Shown: positions 8,287 through 15,353 of the stretch, piece by piece
Numbering within the stretch: the first letter of the stretch is position 1
How the letters are laid out: every line of letters begins with the position of its first letter
Source: Vicinamibacteria bacterium
GTDB lineage: Bacteria; Acidobacteriota; Vicinamibacteria; Vicinamibacterales; UBA2999
Assembly: GCA_025938035.1 (NCBI GenBank)
Contig: JAICQE010000078.1
Location: 1 to 18,525, forward strand
Direction of reading: 5' to 3'
DNA: 18,525 nt
Program-made: the position numbers and the translations under genes
Notes under the pieces: model-generated
Database searches by the model: none
Told to the model about the DNA's origin: nothing
Seen by the model: the letters and a program-made list of their open reading frames with translations, nothing else

Positions 8287-8772
8287 CTAACTCGGTCTTA
8301 TCGCAAACAGCCGCTCGCCGTACTGAACGGCCTGACCGTTTTCGACATACACCTTGACGATCTCGCCGTCGCATTCGGCGTTGATCTCGTTCATCAGCTT
8401 CATCGCTTCGATGATGCACAGAACCTGCCCTTTGCGCACCGTCTGGCCGGTTTCGACAAACGGCGGAGCTCCAGGTTCCGACGACCGGTAGAAGGTGCCG
8501 ACGATGGGCGACTTGACGATCGCCAGGTCGACGTCTTCGCTCGCCGGTTCGAGCACGGGTGTTTCGCCGGCGATCGGCGGCGGCGCCGCCGCGGGCGGCG
8601 CCGCGGCCGGCGCCTGCATGGCGACGGCCGGGAGCGGGGGCATCGCCGCCGTCCACTGCGCGGGCGCGTGCTTGCGCAGGCGAAGTGTTTCGCCGTTTCG
8701 CTGCAGTTCGAACTCGGCGAGCTCGTGCTCGCGCATCAGTTCGAGAATCTCTTTGATCTCGTCTACGGTCAT
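8287..8772 (-). CDS. accB: Acetyl-CoA carboxylase biotin carboxyl carrier protein
   Basis: This 161-residue carrier protein holds the biotin that shuttles carboxyl groups between AccC and the carboxyltransferase. It has the usual three parts: an N-terminal helical segment ([20 protein letters not shown]) that recruits AccC, an Ala/Pro-rich flexible linker at about 36-80, and a biotinyl domain from about 83 to the end. The biotin-accepting lysine is K125 in [11 protein letters not shown], followed by the [20 protein letters not shown] strands. It starts at the ATG at 8772, which shares a base with the pepP stop (TGATG), so translation is probably coupled to pepP. The frame is open 45 bases further upstream but that part lies inside pepP and is not conserved. 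Confidence 0.96.
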   Translation of the reverse strand: MTVDEIKEILELMREHELAEFELQRNGETLRLRKHAPAQWTAAMPPLPAVAMQAPAAAPPAAAPPPIAGETPVLEPASEDVDLAIVKSPIVGTFYRSSEPGAPPFVETGQTVRKGQVLCIIEAMKLMNEINAECDGEIVKVYVENGQAVQYGERLFAIRPS

Positions 8773-9905
8773 CAGTCTGGGATCAGAGCGTATGGCACCG
8801 ATGTGAGGACCTCGCATCCGCGGGCCGTGACCAGCACATCGTCTTCAATCCGCACGCCCCCCCATCCGGGAAGGTACGCGCCCGGCTCGATCGTAAAGAC
8901 CATCCCCGGTTCAAGTGGCACCGGCGCCACATCGGCGCGCGGCCGCGTGACCCTCGGCTCCTCATGGACGTCGAGGCCGAGACCATGGCCCGTTCCGTGG
9001 CCAAATGCCTCGCCCAGTCCATGTGCCTCGAGAACGCTGCGGGCCGCCCGATCCACATCCGTGGTCGCGATGCCCGGCCTGACGGCGTCGATCGCCGCCT
9101 GCTGCGCTTCGCGCACCGCCTGGTGCACGCGGTGCGCTTCCGCGGACGGGGGCGCGACTGCGACCGTCCGCGTCAAGTCGCTGCAGTATCCGTCCAAGAC
9201 ACCGCCAAAGTCCAGCACCACCACGTCGCCCCGCTCGAGCACGCGGTCGCCGGCGCGATAGTGCGGCAGGGCCGCGTTCGGCCCCGACGCGACAATCGTA
9301 TCGAACGCGGGCCGCTCGAACCCGGCCTCCCGAATCGCCGACTCGATCCGCGCCGCTACGGCGCGTTCGGTCGTGCCCGGACGCACCATTTCGAATGCCG
9401 CGCGGGCGACAGGTGTGAGGCGCCGCGCCGCTTCACGCAAGATCGCCACTTCACCGTCGTCCTTGATAACCCGCGCCTGCTCGACAACCCGTTCCGTGGG
9501 CCGGAGTGTCACCGCCACACCTCGAGCCGCGGCCGTTCGCACGAGCCACTCGTGGCGGGCCACCGTCAGGTGAGCGGCCTCGAAGCCGACCGTCGTGACG
9601 CCCGTCTCCGCCAGGCACTCCAGCAGGGCTTCGTCGTAACTGGCCGCGACGGGCCACAGCCTGAGTGTCGGGCACGCCGACGCCGATGCCTGAAGCTGGC
9701 GCACCGACTCGTGATACCGGAAGTCCACCAGGAGGTGCATTGCGCCGGTGGCGGCGACAAGCGTGCCCGCGCTGCCGGCGTGGTTCGTCAGATAACGGAT
9801 ATTGGCGGGCGCGGTGACGATCAGCGCGTCGAGACCGAGCGTCTCGAACGCGCGGCGGATCGCCGCATGGCGTACATCAAGCTGGGATGACGTCGCCGCA
9901 GCCAT
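8772..9905 (-). CDS. pepP: Xaa-Pro aminopeptidase-type M24 metallopeptidase
   Basis: This 377-residue protein has the two-domain build of prolidase and aminopeptidase P relatives: a creatinase-like N-terminal domain (about 10-145) with LDALIVTAPANIRYLTNHAG, and a pita-bread M24 catalytic domain (about 150-377). The five metal ligands are visible: D232 (VVLDFGG), D243 (CSDLTRT), H307 (GHGTGHGLG), E340 (FTIEPGAY) and E354 (VRIEDD). It should remove N-terminal residues preceding proline, or cleave Xaa-Pro dipeptides, in the cytoplasm. The family often sits directly upstream of accB-accC in diverse bacteria, and the TGATG overlap with accB here agrees. The symbol pepP is used loosely; prolidase (pepQ) is not excluded. 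The start ATG at 9905 has a weak TAGG seven bases upstream. Confidence 0.88.
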   Translation of the reverse strand: MAAATSSQLDVRHAAIRRAFETLGLDALIVTAPANIRYLTNHAGSAGTLVAATGAMHLLVDFRYHESVRQLQASASACPTLRLWPVAASYDEALLECLAETGVTTVGFEAAHLTVARHEWLVRTAAARGVAVTLRPTERVVEQARVIKDDGEVAILREAARRLTPVARAAFEMVRPGTTERAVAARIESAIREAGFERPAFDTIVASGPNAALPHYRAGDRVLERGDVVVLDFGGVLDGYCSDLTRTVAVAPPSAEAHRVHQAVREAQQAAIDAVRPGIATTDVDRAARSVLEAHGLGEAFGHGTGHGLGLDVHEEPRVTRPRADVAPVPLEPGMVFTIEPGAYLPGWGGVRIEDDVLVTARGCEVLTSVPYALIPD

Positions 9906-9913
9906 TTGGGAAC

Positions 9914-9933
9914 CTAGGGCTATTGTGCCCTAG
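9914..9933. promoter_or_regulatory. Perfect 7-bp palindrome upstream of pepP with a -10-like loop
   Basis: CTAGGGC and GCCCTAG form a perfect inverted repeat around a six-base loop (9921-9926) in the 31-bp gap between the second lipoprotein gene and pepP. On the minus strand the loop and its edge read CACAAT, resembling a -10 box, about 17 bases before the pepP ATG. It could be an operator or promoter for pepP-accBC, or a processing hairpin in a longer transcript. No T-run follows it on the minus strand, so a strong terminator is unlikely. No -35 box is evident. Confidence 0.4.
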
Positions 9934-9936
9934 TGA

Positions 9937-10671
9937 TCACTCTTCTTCGGGCGCCGGCGGGTCCCACGTCACGGCACGCCGCAGCGTGGATTCACTGCCG
10001 GTCGAGTCCCGGACGGTCAGCGTGACGACAAACGTTCCACCCTGCGGGAACTGACCCGTTGGAAGCGTGTAATTCGCCCCCATTCCGCTCGCCGTCTCTG
10101 TCGGGAACGTCCACGTAAACGTGCAGGTCACGCACTGGACGCCCTCGTCCGTCGTCGCCGAGGCGTCGAACGCGGTCGAAACGCCGGCCACGGGTGTTTC
10201 CGGCGAGAAAACAAACTCCGGCTGTGGCGCCGTCGTGTTGCTCGGACCGGTGAAGGCAATGCGCAGAACGCGCGTCAACGCCGCACCGGCATCGGTACCG
10301 AATGGCGTTGCAAACACGCTGATGTCTTCTGCAGGAACAGACAGGGCCGGCGCGGTCACGATAAATGCCGCGCGCCCGTCCGTTCCCGTGACCACGTCCG
10401 CATGAGACAGCGTGCCGGACGATGTGCCGAGGCTGACGCGCTGACCCGACAGCGGTTGCCCCGCACCGTCGTGCATGGTGAGCGTGACGACAGATTGCGC
10501 GCTTCCGTTGTGCGCAATCCGATCCGGCGAGGCGCTGAGCGTCAGCGTCTGCGACAAGCCTGACGGCCCCGTCAACGATGGCGGCTCCTGAGACTCGGTG
10601 CACGCTGCCACGCTGCCGGCGATCAGCAGCGCGGCGCCCGCGCGCAGGATTCCAGCGGTCCTGATCTGCAT
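9937..10671 (-). CDS. Putative lipoprotein with Big_1-like and PKD-like domains
   Basis: This is a 244-residue protein with a lipoprotein signal: positively charged start MQIRTAGILR, hydrophobic stretch, and the lipobox VAAC with Cys24. Residues about 41-138 have the pattern of a bacterial Ig-like (invasin, group 1) domain, including VVTLTMHDGAGQPLSGQRV and GTDGRAAFIVTAP. Residues about 150-235 look like a PKD domain (AFDASATTDEG, TFTWTFPT, GGTFVVTLTVRDSTGSEST). A CVTC pair sits at the start of the PKD part and might form a disulfide. The tail is acidic (PAPEEE). I use the ATG at 10671, with GAGGA five bases upstream, over the GTG one codon earlier. It is six or more bases after the preceding lipoprotein gene and downstream of pilQ, so it may be an envelope partner of the pilus; that role is inferred from position only. 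Confidence 0.78.
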   Translation of the reverse strand: MQIRTAGILRAGAALLIAGSVAACTESQEPPSLTGPSGLSQTLTLSASPDRIAHNGSAQSVVTLTMHDGAGQPLSGQRVSLGTSSGTLSHADVVTGTDGRAAFIVTAPALSVPAEDISVFATPFGTDAGAALTRVLRIAFTGPSNTTAPQPEFVFSPETPVAGVSTAFDASATTDEGVQCVTCTFTWTFPTETASGMGANYTLPTGQFPQGGTFVVTLTVRDSTGSESTLRRAVTWDPPAPEEE

Positions 10672-10680
10672 CACGTCCTC

Positions 10681-11316
10681 TTACTGGGGATCGGCGAAGT
10701 TGGCGAAGTTGATGCCAATCATCCCCGTAGCGCTGAGATCGTTGCCGGCCTGATCGTGGCCGTAGAACGTCACTTCAGCGATTGTGGAAATCATGTCCGG
10801 GTTGTCTTTCAGCGCGCGCAGCGGCGCGTCGAGCTTGGCGGAGCCGCGCACGATTTCGAATCCGGTCGAGCCGCCGTCGCTCGTCACCGTCACGGTCACG
10901 CCGGAGTCGAACGGGAATGGCACGTCGACGCCCGGGGTATTGCGGCCGTCGGCCCGCCGATAGACGACGCGATAGCGTGTGATCGTGACCGCGTTGAGCG
11001 GTCCGGGAGCCGTCGGAGCGGCCGGATCACTGCCCGGGTCCTTCAAGACCAGCCCGAACTCGACCGAACCGACGTCATTGAAGATCGTGGGCGACGAGAC
11101 CTGCACGCCGTTCTCGGTCCGCTGCACGTTGGTGACGACATCCGACAACAGGTTCGCGCCGAATTCGCTGGGGTTCGCCCCCGGCGCCGCCGCCAGCGAC
11201 AGGATCACCAGCTGCGAGGGCGAGCGTCCCTGCGTCGCCAGATCGCCGCAGCCGGCGAAGGTCACGGCGATGCCGATCGCCGCCAGCGCTTTCCAAGACC
11301 TGAACATCGCACTCAC
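10681..11316 (-). CDS. Putative lipoprotein of unknown function downstream of pilQ
   Basis: This is a 211-residue protein I do not recognise. It begins MSAMFRSWKALAAIGIAVTF and has a lipobox-like FAGC with Cys23, so it is probably an outer-membrane or periplasmic lipoprotein. The mature part is beta-rich, with YRVVYRRADGR and VDVPFPFDSGVTVTVTSDGG suggesting an Ig/fibronectin-like sandwich, and AEVTFYGHDQAGNDLSATG near the end resembling a short conserved beta hairpin. The start is the GTG at 11316: AGGAG (11328-11324) overlaps the pilQ stop and is seven bases from this GTG, whereas the in-frame ATG at 11307 is too far away. It lies 10 bp after pilQ and is thus likely co-transcribed with the pil genes. 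A pilotin-like or other secretin accessory role is possible but only inferred. Confidence 0.75.
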   Translation of the reverse strand: MSAMFRSWKALAAIGIAVTFAGCGDLATQGRSPSQLVILSLAAAPGANPSEFGANLLSDVVTNVQRTENGVQVSSPTIFNDVGSVEFGLVLKDPGSDPAAPTAPGPLNAVTITRYRVVYRRADGRNTPGVDVPFPFDSGVTVTVTSDGGSTGFEIVRGSAKLDAPLRALKDNPDMISTIAEVTFYGHDQAGNDLSATGMIGINFANFADPQ

Positions 11317-11326
11317 AGTCGCTCTC

Positions 11327-13558
11327 CTACTGAATAATCCGCGGCGTGATGAAGATGAGCAGCTCTCGGCTCTCATCCGTCACCTCGTCGCGCCTGAACA
11401 GCAAGCCGAGGAGCGGGACCTTGCTGAGCCCCGGCGTACGGGACTGGGTGGCCTGCTCGGTACTCAGGAAGATGCCGCCGATGACCGTGGTGTCGCCGTT
11501 GGCGACGCGAACACTCGTCAGCGCCCGCTGGGTGTTGATCGGCGGGTTGTTTTCAATGGCGCGTGCGAAGTCGGGCGATCCGTTTTCGAGCTCGACTTTC
11601 ATGATCACGGTATTCGCGGCCGTAATCTGCGGCAGCACGCGGAGAATCAGCGCCGCGTCCTTCCACGTGACGGTCACGGTGTTGTTGGCCACGGTCTGGA
11701 TCGGAATCTGGACGCCCTGCATGATCTCGGCCTGGACGTTGTTCTGCGTCGAGACCCGCGGCGTCGACAGGATTTTTCCCTTGCCCGAACGCTCGAGCGC
11801 CGAGAGCGCGATATCGAGGTTGATCGCGCCATTGATCGATCCCAGCGCCAGGCCGATCGCGCTCGATGGATTCGTCACGGCCTGATCCACGACGGTGGGC
11901 ACACCATCGGGTCCCTGGGCGCTGCCCGTGCGGCCGCTGATGCTGCCCTGGTTCGGGAACGTCAGCCCCGTCGTGTTGGCAAGATCAGTTGAGGCCCGGG
12001 CGTTCACGCCCCAGTTCACACCGATCTGCCGGGCGAAGTCGCGGCTCGTCTGAACGATACGCGCCTCGATCTCCACCTGCGGCTGCGGCACGTCGAGCTT
12101 CGAAATCAGGTCTTCGGTTCGCCCCAGCCGATCGACAAGATCGGTGACGATGAGCGTGTTGGTTCGGTCGTCGACCTGCACCTGCCCGCGGGGCGACAGA
12201 ACCGTGTCCTTCACCAGCGTCGCCAGTTCCTTCGCCGTCGCGTAACTGAGCGACTTGGTATAGGTCCGCAGCTCGCCCGCAAGCGCGCGCTCCTCCTCGA
12301 CCTTTCGCCGCGCCGCTTCCTCTTCCGCGAGCACCGCCAGCGGCACGACGCGGACGACGGAACCGCGCTGGACGTAACCCAATCCGTTCCCGCTGGCGAT
12401 GATGTCGAACGCCTCATCCCACGGAACGTCGGTCAGCGTCGTCGTCACCGTTCCCTGCACCCGCGGGTCGATCCAGATGTTGATTCCGCCCTCTTTGGCA
12501 AGCGCCGTCAGGACGGCCCGCAGATCGGTGCCGTCGAAATCGAGACTGACCGGAGTGCCGGTGAACTGGCGCTGCCCCGCTTCGACCTGGAGCGGAGCGG
12601 CTGGCTGCTGCGGGGCGGCAACCACCGGCGGTGCCGGTGCCGGCGCCTGTAGTGGGGCTGCGGCCAACGGTACTGGCGAACGAAGCGCCGCGATCGGATC
12701 CGCCGCCGGCTCGTCGAACACCACCGAGAGGTCGTTGCCGTCCGCCGAAGATTCGAGCCGGTAGGTCGCGGCGCGCGATAGTTCCATCGTGACCTGCGTA
12801 CCGAACGGCGCGGCGGGACTCATGGAAACACGCACACGCTCGACCGGCCCCTCGCGGACCACGCGCATGGTGGTCGGTATGGCGGACGTCGCCTGTGGAA
12901 GATTGAGAACGATCCGGCGCGGCGCATCCTTCGGCTCCTGGATGCCCGACGCCACGAGCGGCGCCGTGCCAAGGAGCGTGATTGCCGTCGCCGTGCCCCG
13001 CTGCGTAACGCGCAGGTCGCGAATCGCCGGCGAGAAGGTTTGCAAATCGAGCTTCGGGCCCATCGCGGTGCGGGACGGTGCCGTCGAGCCGCCCGCCCCG
13101 AGCCCCGTCGAGGGGCCCGCCCCGAGCGACGTCGAGGGGTCGATGCGGTCGGCTTCGACGAAGATCACATTGCGCGAGCTGCGGATACGCGGCCGCGCCG
13201 GCTGACGGAATGTGATCAGCACACGGGCCAGAGACTCCCCTGCCGGGCTGACGACGCTCTCGACCTTCACCGCATCAATCGGGTGCCGCTGGTCAACAGT
13301 CACGTCGCCGATGCTGCCGGCTGCGACGTCCCGCATCTCCACAATCGTCGTCCGCGCATCCGGCTGCGACGCCACGTACGCGACCGGAGCGGACGCTTCG
13401 ATGCTGAGAATTCCCTTTTGCGCATCCAGCTGCGACGTCACTTTTCTGAGCGTCGCGGCCGCGCCGCGTTCGCCTTCGGTGCGCGTTCCCGCGACACCGA
13501 GCGGCGACAACACGAACGCCGCGATAGAAAGGCCCAGGAGGAGGGAGTGTCGATACAT
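11327..13558 (-). CDS. pilQ: Type IV pilus secretin PilQ
   Basis: This 743-residue protein forms the outer-membrane pore for type IV pili. Parts in order: signal peptide (about 1-24), a first AMIN domain (about 38-135), a repeat-encoded linker (141-160), a second AMIN-like domain (about 168-282), a Pro/Ala-rich linker (about 293-325), the STN/N0 domain (about 335-405, SLDFDGTDLRAVLTALAKEG), an N1 (NolW-like) domain (about 430-490, VQVDDRTNTLIVTD), and the secretin core (about 495-743). The core has VEIEARIVQTSRDFARQIGV, GKILSTPRVSTQNN, and the closing VPLLGLLFRR then ELLIFITPRII. AMIN domains bind peptidoglycan. It follows pilP by two bases. The start ATG at 13558 has AGAGG about ten bases upstream. 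Positions 141-156 are encoded by a GC-rich 24-bp tandem repeat that appears to have been inserted in frame. Confidence 0.96.
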   Translation of the reverse strand: MYRHSLLLGLSIAAFVLSPLGVAGTRTEGERGAAATLRKVTSQLDAQKGILSIEASAPVAYVASQPDARTTIVEMRDVAAGSIGDVTVDQRHPIDAVKVESVVSPAGESLARVLITFRQPARPRIRSSRNVIFVEADRIDPSTSLGAGPSTGLGAGGSTAPSRTAMGPKLDLQTFSPAIRDLRVTQRGTATAITLLGTAPLVASGIQEPKDAPRRIVLNLPQATSAIPTTMRVVREGPVERVRVSMSPAAPFGTQVTMELSRAATYRLESSADGNDLSVVFDEPAADPIAALRSPVPLAAAPLQAPAPAPPVVAAPQQPAAPLQVEAGQRQFTGTPVSLDFDGTDLRAVLTALAKEGGINIWIDPRVQGTVTTTLTDVPWDEAFDIIASGNGLGYVQRGSVVRVVPLAVLAEEEAARRKVEEERALAGELRTYTKSLSYATAKELATLVKDTVLSPRGQVQVDDRTNTLIVTDLVDRLGRTEDLISKLDVPQPQVEIEARIVQTSRDFARQIGVNWGVNARASTDLANTTGLTFPNQGSISGRTGSAQGPDGVPTVVDQAVTNPSSAIGLALGSINGAINLDIALSALERSGKGKILSTPRVSTQNNVQAEIMQGVQIPIQTVANNTVTVTWKDAALILRVLPQITAANTVIMKVELENGSPDFARAIENNPPINTQRALTSVRVANGDTTVIGGIFLSTEQATQSRTPGLSKVPLLGLLFRRDEVTDESRELLIFITPRIIQ
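13081..13139. repeat. GC-rich 24-bp tandem repeat inside pilQ
   Basis: Two adjacent 24-bp units lie at 13092-13115 and 13116-13139; they differ at only two positions. A partial third unit (GCCGTCGAGCC-type sequence) precedes them on the plus strand at 13081-13091. Each unit runs from C-rich to G-rich and has some self-complementarity. Because 24 is a multiple of three, the minus strand encodes two eight-residue repeats, PSTSLGAG and PSTGLGAG, within PilQ between its AMIN domains. The pattern resembles dispersed intergenic repeats that translate to 'STSLGAG'-like peptides. Confidence 0.8.
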
Positions 13559-13560
13559 GG

Positions 13561-14055
13561 CTATTGAGCCTCTAGCTCCGGTCGGAGCAGCCGCTTGATT
13601 TCGCGCGTCTTGGCGACCGACAGTGGGTCGTTCACGTTCTGGGTCAGGAACATCGCATCGGCGGTCACCGCGCGGACCTTGCCGTCGTAGAGCTCGTCGC
13701 CGGCCTTCACGTAGTAGGTGCGGTTATCGACGCCTTTCACGATCGCGGAGAATCCCTGGCGTCCCTTGACGACGCCGGTCATCCGGATCTGCTCGATGCT
13801 CAGGCCGCCCAGACCGGTCGGCCGCGGGTTCGCAGACGTTCCGCTCGCCTGCGTGGTCCGGCGCACCAGGCTGATGAACGGATCCCGGCGGCCCGCCGGG
13901 TTGTAGTCGTAGCCCTGCGGCTCGAGCGGCGGCACCTTTGGTGCCGGCGTCGTGGCCGCGGCCGGCGCCGCCGCGCTCGGGGCCGGCGTCTGTCCACCAA
14001 CCGGCGTCGCGGCGAGCAGCGCCGCGGCAATGCTGAGGGCGGTGATGCGCATCAT
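13561..14055 (-). CDS. pilP: Type IV pilus assembly protein PilP
   Basis: This 164-residue periplasmic protein links the PilN-PilO inner-membrane complex to the PilQ secretin. It has an N-terminal hydrophobic segment (MMRITALSIAAALLAATPVGGQ), an Ala/Pro-rich linker (about 23-45), the PilP hallmark YDYNPAGRRDPF (about 49-60), and a beta-sandwich domain containing IEQIRMTGVVKGRQGFSAIV and YYVKAGDELYDGKV. Many PilP proteins are lipoproteins, but no cysteine follows this signal, so it may be a soluble or membrane-anchored form. The start is at tandem ATG codons (14055 and 14052) overlapping the pilO stop; AGGCGG lies just upstream. The open frame continues far upstream inside pilO, but that part is Arg/His-rich and not real. 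Confidence 0.9.
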   Translation of the reverse strand: MMRITALSIAAALLAATPVGGQTPAPSAAAPAAATTPAPKVPPLEPQGYDYNPAGRRDPFISLVRRTTQASGTSANPRPTGLGGLSIEQIRMTGVVKGRQGFSAIVKGVDNRTYYVKAGDELYDGKVRAVTADAMFLTQNVNDPLSVAKTREIKRLLRPELEAQ

Positions 14056-14663
14056 GCGCCACCGCCTGCCGGCGCGCCGGCCGGCGTCGCCGGCTTGGGC
14101 TGTTCGGCGAGGACGAAGGTCGTCGCCGTCACGTCGATGGTGACCGTCGCCCGCGCGCTCTGGTTCTCGCGCGCCTTCACCCGCATGTTGCCGACGTTGA
14201 TGATGCGAGGGAACTTGCTGATGCGCTCGAGGAACATGCCGAGGTCGTGGTAGGAGCCTTCGAGCTGGAGTCCGATCGGCCACTCCGTGTGGAGGTTCTT
14301 CTTCGTCGTCGCCTGCGGACTGAAGCCGAGCACCTTCAGATTCGACTGTGTCGCCATGGAGTTGACGCGATTGAGCAGGTCGGCCACGTCCTGCTGCTCC
14401 GGCAGCACGGCACGCAGCCGATCGAGCTGCAGCTCCAGCGTCGCCACTTCCCGGCGGAATTCCGGCAGGCGGCGGGCGGTCATCAGCCCGCGGTTGATGT
14501 CGCCGCGAACCTGATTCAGCACGGCGCGCCGCGACTCGATCTCAGCGGTGGCGGGCTTGGAGTAGTAGTTCCAGAACGCCGCCGCCCCGCCAATGCCGAT
14601 GGCCACGAACACGCCGATCTGTCCGTACCACGGAAGCTTGTTGAGACTCAGATTGATTGCCAT
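14052..14663 (-). CDS. pilO: Type IV pilus inner-membrane protein PilO
   Basis: This is a 203-residue bitopic protein: short cytoplasmic N-terminus (MAINLSLNKLPWYGQ), one membrane helix (about 16-34), a periplasmic coiled coil (about 36-88, with EIESRRAVLNQVRGDINRG and VATLELQLDRLRAVLPEQQ), and a ferredoxin-like domain containing VLGFSPQ, the PIGLQLEGSYHDLGMFLERI block typical of PilO, and FPRIINVGNM. It pairs with PilN to form the alignment subcomplex. The tail is Pro/Gly/Ala-rich. It is 36 bp after pilN and overlaps pilP by four bases (ATGA). Confidence 0.93.
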   Translation of the reverse strand: MAINLSLNKLPWYGQIGVFVAIGIGGAAAFWNYYSKPATAEIESRRAVLNQVRGDINRGLMTARRLPEFRREVATLELQLDRLRAVLPEQQDVADLLNRVNSMATQSNLKVLGFSPQATTKKNLHTEWPIGLQLEGSYHDLGMFLERISKFPRIINVGNMRVKARENQSARATVTIDVTATTFVLAEQPKPATPAGAPAGGGA

Positions 14664-14699
14664 CTCGTTTCCCGGTATCGGGGCCGCTCCACCTCTTCT

Positions 14700-15353
14700 T
14701 TAGCGGGCCGCCGCTCCCCCACCGCCGCCCCCGACAACCGGCGCACTGGCCGGCTTGGTGCCGCTTTTCGCCGCCGCCGCCGGGTCCACCTTCGCCCGGA
14801 CCGTGAACTTGTACAGCTCGACGCCGGCCTGGCCCTGTGCCGTCTGGAGGACTTCCACCTGGGTGTCGAGCTCGATCGGCTTCGCCAGCACATTGGAGTT
14901 CCCCAGGTTCGTCACGAAGTCCGCCGCCGCGATCAGGGTGTTGCAGCGTCCCTGAATCGTCAGGGCGTCGCCCTTCTGATCCATGTCCGTCAGCCAGAGC
15001 ATCTCCGGCACGCTGCGGCTGACGTGATCGAGGAGCTGCACGGGCAGCGTCTGGCCGGCGCGGAGCTGCTCGATCAGCTGCACGCGCTGCTGCAGCTGCG
15101 ACCGGCGTCCCTCGAACCGGCGGACTTCTGCCAGCACCGACTGCAGCCGCTGCTGCTCCTGCTGTGCGGTGGCGATGTCCGTTTCCACCTGCGCCGCGGT
15201 CTGCCTCAGCGTCCAGTACCACCAGCCGATGCCGGCGCACGACGCGACCAGAATGAGGCTGCAGGCGATCGTCAGCTGCTGCGCCTGGATGGTGAAGGTC
15301 GGGAGCTTGCGCGTCTTGGCGCGCTCGACGCCGAGGAGGTTGATGCGAATCAT
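14700..15353 (-). CDS. pilN: Type IV pilus inner-membrane protein PilN
   Basis: This 217-residue bitopic protein starts with MIRINLLG, matching the (I/V)NLLP-like motif that binds the groove of PilM. It then has one membrane helix (about 27-48, LTIACSLILVASCAGIGWWY), a periplasmic coiled coil (about 50-100) and a ferredoxin-like domain (about 105-190) with MLWLTDMDQKGDALTIQGRC. The final 25 residues are Ala/Gly-rich. I start at the ATG at 15353, which overlaps the pilM stop by four bases (ATGA) and has AAGGTGG about eight bases upstream; the open frame further upstream lies within pilM and is not conserved. Confidence 0.94.
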   Translation of the reverse strand: MIRINLLGVERAKTRKLPTFTIQAQQLTIACSLILVASCAGIGWWYWTLRQTAAQVETDIATAQQEQQRLQSVLAEVRRFEGRRSQLQQRVQLIEQLRAGQTLPVQLLDHVSRSVPEMLWLTDMDQKGDALTIQGRCNTLIAAADFVTNLGNSNVLAKPIELDTQVEVLQTAQGQAGVELYKFTVRAKVDPAAAAKSGTKPASAPVVGGGGGGAAAR

